From NCBI GenBank assembly GCA_002371785.1, contig DFGU01000001.1:1-15689 (forward strand): DNA of 15,689 nt. The letters are read 5' to 3'. Source of the stretch: Bacteroidales bacterium UBA3742 (GTDB lineage: Bacteria > Bacteroidota > Bacteroidia > Bacteroidales > Paludibacteraceae). Position 1 is the first letter of the stretch, and each line of letters opens with the position of its first letter. The position numbers and the translations under genes were made by a program. Shown one piece after another: positions 7,505 through 12,007 of the stretch. Below the pieces are notes generated by a model, which saw only the letters and a list, made by a program, of their open reading frames with translations, ran no database searches and was not told the origin of the DNA.

Positions 7505-8904
7505 CCCGCGCGGCTATCCAGGCCGGTGCCGATGCCATCTATATCGGTCCTCCGGCCTTCGGAGCACGGCAGGCAGCCGGTAACTCGCTGGACGATCTGG
7601 CGGAGGTGGTTCGCTATGCCCACACCTACGGCGTTCAGGTGCTCGTCACGCTCAACACCCTGCTGCGTGAGGACGAGTATCCCGAGGCCGTCGCGCTCGC
7701 GCACGCGTTATATAAGATAGGTGTGGATGCCCTGATCGTCCAGGACCTCCACCTGTTGGATTTTCCGCTGCCACCGATCCGGCTCCATGCCTCCACGCAG
7801 TGCGACAACCGCACCCCGGAGCAGGTAGCCCGGTTGCGCGACATGGGTTTCCGGCGTGCCGTGCTGGCCCGCGAACTCTCCATCCAGGAGATACGCGCCA
7901 TCCACGAGGCGGTGCCCGATATCGAACTGGAGGCTTTCGTCCACGGCGCCCTGTGCGTCTCCTACTCCGGACGATGCTATATATCCGAGGTGCTGGCCGG
8001 ACGCAGCGCCAACCGCGGCGCCTGTGCTCAGTTCTGCCGCATGGCCTACGACGTGCTGGATGAATCTATGAACGAGGTACTCGACGCCGAGGGACGTCCT
8101 ATCCACCAGCGCTACGTACTCTCGCTCCAGGACCTGGACCGCTCCGCCCACCTCCAGGAACTCATCGACGCCGGCGTCACCACCTTCAAGATCGAGGGAC
8201 GACTCAAAGATGCCGACTACGTCACCAATGTCGTAGCCTACTATCGGGAGAAGTTGCAGGCTTTCAGCATTCAGCATTCAGCAATCAGCTATACCTTCAC
8301 GCCGAATCCGGAGAAGACTTTCCATCGCGGCGCCACCGACTATTTCCTGCACGGCCGCACCCGTCCGATGGCTAACTGGGATACACCCAAATCGACGGGT
8401 GAATATATCGGCGAGGTACTGGAAGCCCGTGGCAATACCCTGCGGGTGCGGTTGGAGGAGGGCATCAGGCTCCATAACGGCGACGGACTGACCATCGGCA
8501 GCGAAGGTTTCTCGGTCAATGGTATAGATGGCAACCTGGTGAAGATAAACAAGCCGCTTTCGACTTTCGACTTTCGACTTTCGACTAAATTATACCGCAA
8601 TCTGGACGTCGAGTTCTCCCGATCGCTCCACGCCGAGCGCCGCATACCCGTGGATATCCTGCTGCGCGAAACAGAAGATGGTTTTGAATTGAGTTACCGT
8701 TCTCCTTTCAATTTTCACCTTTCAACTTTCAATTATCCGCACGAACCGGCCCGCAATGCCGACAAAGCCGTGGAGACCATCCGCACCCAGTTGGCCAAAC
8801 TGGGCGACACACCTTATATAGCCCGCGAGATACGCATCGAGAGCGCACCCTATTTTATACCTATTAGCACCCTGAACGAATGGAGACGACATACGATCAT
8901 CTGA
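7393..8904 (+). CDS. U32 family protein, TrhP/RlhA-like RNA hydroxylase (C-terminus in another frame)
   Basis: The 503-residue frame carries the U32 signature. The TIM-barrel start LLAPARD...AGADAIYIG is at about 28-52. The core motif E180-A-F-V-H-G-A-L-C188-V-S-Y-S-G-R-C195...R-G-A-C211-A-Q-F-C215-R holds four cysteines expected to bind an Fe-S cluster. E. coli TrhP and RlhA, of this family, hydroxylate tRNA or 23S rRNA using prephenate, so an RNA-modifying role is likelier than proteolysis. ATG 7393 is the first possible start after an in-frame TGA at 7387, and no ATG, GTG or TTG lies before the conserved core, so the 112-base overlap with the methyltransferase gene looks real. Three 7-bp arrays interrupt the C-terminal half (residues 291-300, 389-398, 438-447). 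The frame ends abruptly at 8904, and the tail usual in relatives appears in the next frame. Confidence 0.9.
   Translation: MHRDTTIWHQALDERVRDGRHRDVPLSLLAPARDREVARAAIQAGADAIYIGPPAFGARQAAGNSLDDLAEVVRYAHTYGVQVLVTLNTLLREDEYPEAVALAHALYKIGVDALIVQDLHLLDFPLPPIRLHASTQCDNRTPEQVARLRDMGFRRAVLARELSIQEIRAIHEAVPDIELEAFVHGALCVSYSGRCYISEVLAGRSANRGACAQFCRMAYDVLDESMNEVLDAEGRPIHQRYVLSLQDLDRSAHLQELIDAGVTTFKIEGRLKDADYVTNVVAYYREKLQAFSIQHSAISYTFTPNPEKTFHRGATDYFLHGRTRPMANWDTPKSTGEYIGEVLEARGNTLRVRLEEGIRLHNGDGLTIGSEGFSVNGIDGNLVKINKPLSTFDFRLSTKLYRNLDVEFSRSLHAERRIPVDILLRETEDGFELSYRSPFNFHLSTFNYPHEPARNADKAVETIRTQLAKLGDTPYIAREIRIESAPYFIPISTLNEWRRHTII
8263..8290 (+). repeat. 7-bp array inside U32 gene, unit TTCAGCA
   Basis: There are three exact TTCAGCA units (8263-8283) and one variant ATCAGCT (8284-8290), with no spacers. 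It encodes F-S-I-Q-H-S-A-I-S at residues 291-299. Because 7 is not a multiple of 3, the array reads the same seven-codon cycle in any frame, and this cycle has no stop. The reverse complement would contain TGA. It sits between two conserved stretches, consistent with an insertion in a loop. Confidence 0.85.
8557..8586 (+). repeat. 7-bp array inside U32 gene, unit CTTTCGA
   Basis: There are four exact CTTTCGA units (8557-8584) plus CT. It encodes L-S-T-F-D-F-R-L-S-T at residues 389-398. The cycle has no stop codon. It is the most perfect of the in-gene arrays. Confidence 0.88.
8705..8732 (+). repeat. 7-bp array inside U32 gene, unit CTTTCAA
   Basis: There are four units: CTTTCAA at 8705, TTTTCAC at 8712, CTTTCAA at 8719 and 8726. 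It encodes P-F-N-F-H-L-S-T-F-N (residues 438-447). The unit differs from the array at 8557 by one base (G to A). The reverse complement would carry a TGA stop. Confidence 0.85.
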
Positions 8905-9080
8905 TGACTTGCCGCTATTGCCTGCTCTTCGAACTCGGGCACTGCCGCAAACTCAATCCTTATCCGCCCGATAAGGAGCCGCGCTACCTGCGCCTGCGCA
9001 CCGGTAAGGTGCTGACCCTCCATTTCGATTGCCGCCGATGCGAGATGACCGTAGACGCGCTACCAAAATCTAACGACTAA
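8880..9080 (+). CDS. Cys-rich 66-residue frame, probable detached C-terminus of the U32 protein
   Basis: This short frame overlaps the U32 gene by 25 bases. It contains C11-R-Y-C14-L-L-F-E-L-G-H-C22 and, near the end, F-D-C51-R-R-C54-E-M, a five-cysteine pattern typical of a metal-binding tail. From memory, Bacteroidales U32 proteins end in a fused segment of this type (C-x-x-C-L...E-L-G-x-C ... PLYLR...F-D-C-x-x-C-x-M). The parent frame stops at NEWRRHTII, where that segment should begin. The simplest reading is a one-base shift near 8884-8900, by mutation, sequencing or assembly error, or translational frameshifting. A separate translationally coupled gene is the alternative. Its last codons (SND, stop TAA 9078-9080) are formed by the 7-bp array that starts at 9071. 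Confidence 0.7.
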   Translation: METTYDHLMTCRYCLLFELGHCRKLNPYPPDKEPRYLRLRTGKVLTLHFDCRRCEMTVDALPKSND

Positions 9081-9105
9081 CGACCAACGACTAACGACTT
9101 ATGAC
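9071..9105 (+). repeat. 7-bp array at a gene junction, unit TAACGAC
   Basis: There are five units: TAACGAC at 9071, 9078 and 9092, CAACGAC at 9085, TTATGAC at 9099. The stop TAA of the 66-codon frame (9078-9080) and the ATG of the CE8 gene (9101) both fall inside it. Looser 7-bp-spaced sequence (TCATTCT, TCACTCA) continues to about 9119. Confidence 0.85.
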
Positions 9106-10303
9106 TCATTCTTCACTCATAATGATCCTCTCCCTCGTGCTCCACGTAGCACCCGGGCAGAAAATCGGAGATGCCTTGCAGCAAGCCCGCGAAGTCTATG
9201 ACTCACGTGGCGAGACTACTACCATTCGCATCGAGCCGGGCACCTATCAAGAGGAGCTCACCATCGACGTACCCGGACTACGGCTTATCAATGCATCGCG
9301 TCACCCATCTATCGGGCTCCGCAACCACGGTGTGGATGCCGATCCCGAGGCCGTACGCATCACGTGGTACTACGGTCACGGCTACCAGTACCGCTCGATG
9401 GGTCCGACGCCCAACTACGGCGGACGACGTACGCGTCGCTGGAATGCCTCGGTGCTGGTCACAGCGCCCGACTTCTATGCCGAGAATATAATCTTCGAGA
9501 ACTCGTTCAACCTCTACGTCTCCTCGATGGAGGCGCAGGACTCGCTCGTAGATATCAGTCAGTCGGACCTGGAGTGGACCGAGAAGGAGCGGCCTAAGAA
9601 ACATATGCCCGAGCGGCCGAAGGTCGTGGGATCGACGATGGTGCAACTGAAGGCCTATCGCGAACGCGCAGCCGCTATCTCCTTTACCGAGGAGGCCCGT
9701 CGGGCGCACCTGAAGAACTGCCGCGCCGTGGGACGTCAGGACGTGTTGTATGGCGACCAAGGCGCCTCGATCTACTGGGAGGGCGGCATGCTCTGCGGCG
9801 CTGTGGACTTTATCTTCGGCGCCATGACCCTGGCCGTCGATCGGGCCACCATCGTAGCTAATATCAACGGCGAGAGCAACGACCGCTGCTATATAGCCGC
9901 CGGACGGAGCGGAAGCGACGGCGGCGGCAAGCAACTGGAGCAGTCTGCCGCACGTGGCATGCTCTTCTACCGCTGCCATATACGCAATGCAGACCCCAAC
10001 GAACTGTTGATTCTACCCGCCGGACGACAAAGTGCAGATCCGCAGGTGTGGCTGGCACGTCCGTGGCGCAGCTGGGGCGAGACCGTCTGGGCCTACACCA
10101 CCTGGGAACCGGGCCTACTCAATCCTCAGGGATGGCATACCGGACTCACCAAAGGTGAGCCCTGCCCGAATAGCTATGAGTTCCATTCCCAGGACCACTC
10201 CGCAGGACGTCCCGAGTGGGTACGTATACTCGTCAAACCGCGTCTGCCCGATGGTACCCGACTGAATCCCAAGAAATGGGGAAAGGTGAAAGGTGAAAAG
10301 TGA
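9101..10303 (+). CDS. Pectinesterase-like protein (CE8), compact form
   Basis: The 400-residue protein has a right-handed beta-helix carbohydrate esterase family 8 pattern. Members remove methyl groups from pectin. Visible motifs are GTYQEEL near residue 45, R189-A-A-A-I (family usually Q-A-V-A-L), R-Q213-D214-V-L-Y, A-V-D236-F-I-F-G and L-A-R320-P-W. The two catalytic Asp, the QD Gln and the Arg are kept, but the first Gln is Arg. The N-terminus is short and hydrophobic (THSSLIMILSLVLHVA), a plausible signal peptide. ATG 9122 is an alternative start, eight codons in. The chosen ATG lies inside a 7-bp array, and the C-terminus (GKVKGEK) is encoded by another array at 10281. It has no LRDGQ-type tail, unlike the other exported proteins here. 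It probably acts with the large CE8 protein downstream. Confidence 0.85.
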   Translation: MTHSSLIMILSLVLHVAPGQKIGDALQQAREVYDSRGETTTIRIEPGTYQEELTIDVPGLRLINASRHPSIGLRNHGVDADPEAVRITWYYGHGYQYRSMGPTPNYGGRRTRRWNASVLVTAPDFYAENIIFENSFNLYVSSMEAQDSLVDISQSDLEWTEKERPKKHMPERPKVVGSTMVQLKAYRERAAAISFTEEARRAHLKNCRAVGRQDVLYGDQGASIYWEGGMLCGAVDFIFGAMTLAVDRATIVANINGESNDRCYIAAGRSGSDGGGKQLEQSAARGMLFYRCHIRNADPNELLILPAGRQSADPQVWLARPWRSWGETVWAYTTWEPGLLNPQGWHTGLTKGEPCPNSYEFHSQDHSAGRPEWVRILVKPRLPDGTRLNPKKWGKVKGEK

Positions 10304-10315
10304 AAGGGAAAAGGT
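10281..10315 (+). repeat. 7-bp array at the end of the compact CE8 gene, unit GAAAGGT
   Basis: There are five units: GAAAGGT at 10281 and 10288, GAAAAGT at 10295, GAAAGGG at 10302, AAAAGGT at 10309. It encodes the last residues of the CE8 protein and its TGA stop (10301-10303). Read on the other strand the units (CTTTC-A/C type) resemble the array at 8705, so the two look like the same family in opposite orientation. Confidence 0.82.
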
Positions 10316-10328
10316 GCCTCCGGGCACT
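10313..10328 (+). terminator. Small hairpin after the compact CE8 gene, possible terminator
   Basis: GGTGCC and GGCACT can pair as a 5-bp stem plus a G-T wobble around a TCCG tetraloop, ten bases after the stop. No T-run follows, so termination is doubtful. It could be a message-end or stability element. Confidence 0.3.
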
Positions 10329-10374
10329 CCGACAAAAAGTAGATACCTATTAAGAAAACAAATAAATTTTTATT
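10329..10374 (+). promoter_or_regulatory. AT-rich leader before the DUF4874 gene
   Basis: This short gap changes from GC-rich to strongly AT-rich just before ATG 10375 (AAGAAAACAAATAAA). A-rich leaders without a Shine-Dalgarno site are usual for translation start in Bacteroidetes. I do not find a convincing -7 TAnnTTTG element, so promoter activity is only possible. Confidence 0.35.
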
Positions 10375-11952
10375 ATGAAAACGGATAAATTTATAATTTT
10401 TAATTTTAAATTTTTAATTCCGTTCTTCGCCCTCTGGGCGATGAGCGCTCAGGGCGGTGTCATCACCTACACGCCGGACGACCTCTCGGTCTTCCCCAAC
10501 CCCGAACGGGGTTTCACCGAGGAACTGGGTGGCGAACTGGCCCTCACCGACACCAAGAACCACGTCGTGCAACCCGATGCCGACTGGTACTTCGACCTCG
10601 ACGATCCTGACAATGCCGACCGCCGCAGCCAGACGCTCGTGGTGCTCATGTACTATCTGAAGAACTACCGCACCAAGGACCTCTCACAGCAGATCCTGCA
10701 GGGCTTCAACGAGGATATGCAACTGTTGCGCCAGCATGGCTTTAAGTGCGTGCTGCGCTTCGCTTACGACTGGCAGAGCAAGAACGACGCCACGCTCAGT
10801 TGGGTGCAACGTCATATAGAGCAACTGACGCCTTACCTCCAGGCCAACAGCGACGTCATCTACGTGCTGGAAGCCGGCTTCGTGGGCGAGTGGGGCGAGT
10901 GGTACTACAGTAGCAATTTCGGCAACGAGACCCAGGAACTGAATGCCAACCGCCGTGCCGTGCTGCAGGCGCTGCTCCAGGCCTGTCCTGCCGACCGTTT
11001 CCTGCTGGTGCGCTACCCGCTCATCAAGCTCTCGTACCTGGGCGACGAAGTGCCGCTCGACGCTACGCAGGCCTATACCGCCACCACCCGCGCTCGTATC
11101 GGTCATCACAACGATGCCTTTCTCAATGCCTGGGGTAACGACGGCACCTACGGACGCAACGGTGACGGTCCCGACGATGATCCTGTGCTGCGCGCCTATA
11201 TCGCCCAAGAGACGCTCTACGTCCCCAACGGCGGCGAGACCAACGTAGAGGAACATCCCCTGGCCGACATCGTCTCCCAACGCGATACCACCATCGCCGA
11301 ACTGCGCCGCTACCACTGGTCGTTCTGCGGCAGTACCTACGCAGAGGATGTCACCGACACCTGGCGAGAGAACGGCACCTACCAGGAGATGGAACGTATC
11401 CTCGGCTACCGCCTGCAACTCCTGCAGGCCACCCTGCCCGAGACCGCTACGGCCGGACAGCCGCTCTCTATCCAACTCCGGATACGCAACACCGGTTGCG
11501 CCCCGCTCTACAACCCCCGCACCGCCTACCTGGTGCTCCAGAGCACGGACACCACCCTCCGTCTGCCGCTCGCGTCCGATCCGCGTCGCTGGTTGCCCAA
11601 CGGCGCAGAGACCCTGATCCAGGAGCAGCTCAGCCTACCCGCTGACCTGCCGGAGGGCAACTACCGGTTATATCTCCACCTGCCCGATGCCGCCGCCACC
11701 TTGGCCGGCGATCCGCGCTATGCCGTGCGACTGGCCAACGTCGGTACATGGGATGCCGCCACGGGCTGGAACAGCCTCAACGCTACTTTGGCTATCAGCC
11801 GTCAGCCGTCAGCTGTCAGCTATCCCGCTACGGCTACGGGCGCAGAGAAAATCCTGCGCGACGGACAACTATACATCCGCCGAGGCGGTGAATTGTTCGA
11901 TCCGCTGGGACGGAAAGTAAATGGAAAATGGACAATTGAAAATGGAAAATAA
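10375..11952 (+). CDS. DUF4874/DUF4832 protein, possible glycoside hydrolase-like, with C-terminal tail
   Basis: The protein has 525 residues. It has a signal peptide of about 28 residues whose core (FIIFNFKFLIPFF) is written by an AT-only 7-bp array. FPNPERGF marks the start of DUF4874, a TIM-barrel-like domain (about 38-215). LEAGFVGEWGEWYYS (165-179) holds closely spaced Glu (E166, E172, E175) in a setting that recalls the acid/base strand of glycosidases. DUF4832 follows (about 220-350), then an Ig-like domain to about 470. A second 7-bp array codes for residues 474-482. The tail K492-I-L-R-D-G-Q-L-Y-I-R-R...G-R-K-V515 is then followed by ten residues from a third array. Function is unknown. 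Position between two pectinesterases suggests action on pectin-linked glycans. Confidence 0.8.
   Translation: MKTDKFIIFNFKFLIPFFALWAMSAQGGVITYTPDDLSVFPNPERGFTEELGGELALTDTKNHVVQPDADWYFDLDDPDNADRRSQTLVVLMYYLKNYRTKDLSQQILQGFNEDMQLLRQHGFKCVLRFAYDWQSKNDATLSWVQRHIEQLTPYLQANSDVIYVLEAGFVGEWGEWYYSSNFGNETQELNANRRAVLQALLQACPADRFLLVRYPLIKLSYLGDEVPLDATQAYTATTRARIGHHNDAFLNAWGNDGTYGRNGDGPDDDPVLRAYIAQETLYVPNGGETNVEEHPLADIVSQRDTTIAELRRYHWSFCGSTYAEDVTDTWRENGTYQEMERILGYRLQLLQATLPETATAGQPLSIQLRIRNTGCAPLYNPRTAYLVLQSTDTTLRLPLASDPRRWLPNGAETLIQEQLSLPADLPEGNYRLYLHLPDAAATLAGDPRYAVRLANVGTWDAATGWNSLNATLAISRQPSAVSYPATATGAEKILRDGQLYIRRGGELFDPLGRKVNGKWTIENGK
10390..10417 (+). repeat. AT-only 7-bp array encoding a signal-peptide core
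   Basis: There are four units: TTTATAA at 10390, TTTTTAA at 10397, TTTTAAA at 10404, TTTTTAA at 10411. It codes for the Phe/Ile/Asn core of the signal peptide of the DUF4874 protein. A pure TTTTTAA cycle would include TAA. The third unit (AAA in place of TAA) keeps the frame open. Confidence 0.72.
11794..11821 (+). repeat. 7-bp array in the linker before a C-terminal tail, unit GTCAGCY
   Basis: There are four units: ATCAGCC at 11794, GTCAGCC at 11801, GTCAGCT at 11808 and 11815. It encodes I-S-R-Q-P-S-A-V-S (residues 474-482), just before the LRDGQ tail. GCTGTCAGCTATCCCGCT at 11812 recurs with one change at 14847. Confidence 0.83.
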
Positions 11953-12007
11953 AGATATTCATTAATCATTATTCATTAATCATTAATCATTAATCATTAA
12001 TTATCAT
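11917..12007 (+). repeat. 13-unit continuous-phase 7-bp array joining two genes
   Basis: It holds two unit types in one unbroken 7-bp register. The first is a GAAAATG type (11917-11951, five units), which encodes the last residues of the DUF4874 protein. After AAGATAT (11952) comes a TCATTAA type (11959-12000, six units, five exact). The final TTATCAT (12001-12007) contains the first two bases of ATG 12006. It therefore fills the whole intergenic space and replaces any recognisable promoter or ribosome-binding site. Confidence 0.88.

Noticed and set aside
7393..8904. Secreted collagenase, as U32 proteins are often labelled
   Set aside because: There is no signal peptide, the four Fe-S-type cysteines match RNA hydroxylases of the family, and the neighbours are RNA-related (RimM, SpoU).
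10684..11475. 263-codon minus-strand frame opposite the DUF4874 gene
   Set aside because: GC-rich coding DNA leaves the opposite strand open; no domain or motif is recognisable, and the plus strand carries a conserved protein.
11917..12007. CRISPR array
   Set aside because: Units are 7 bp, adjoining, and there are no spacers or cas genes.
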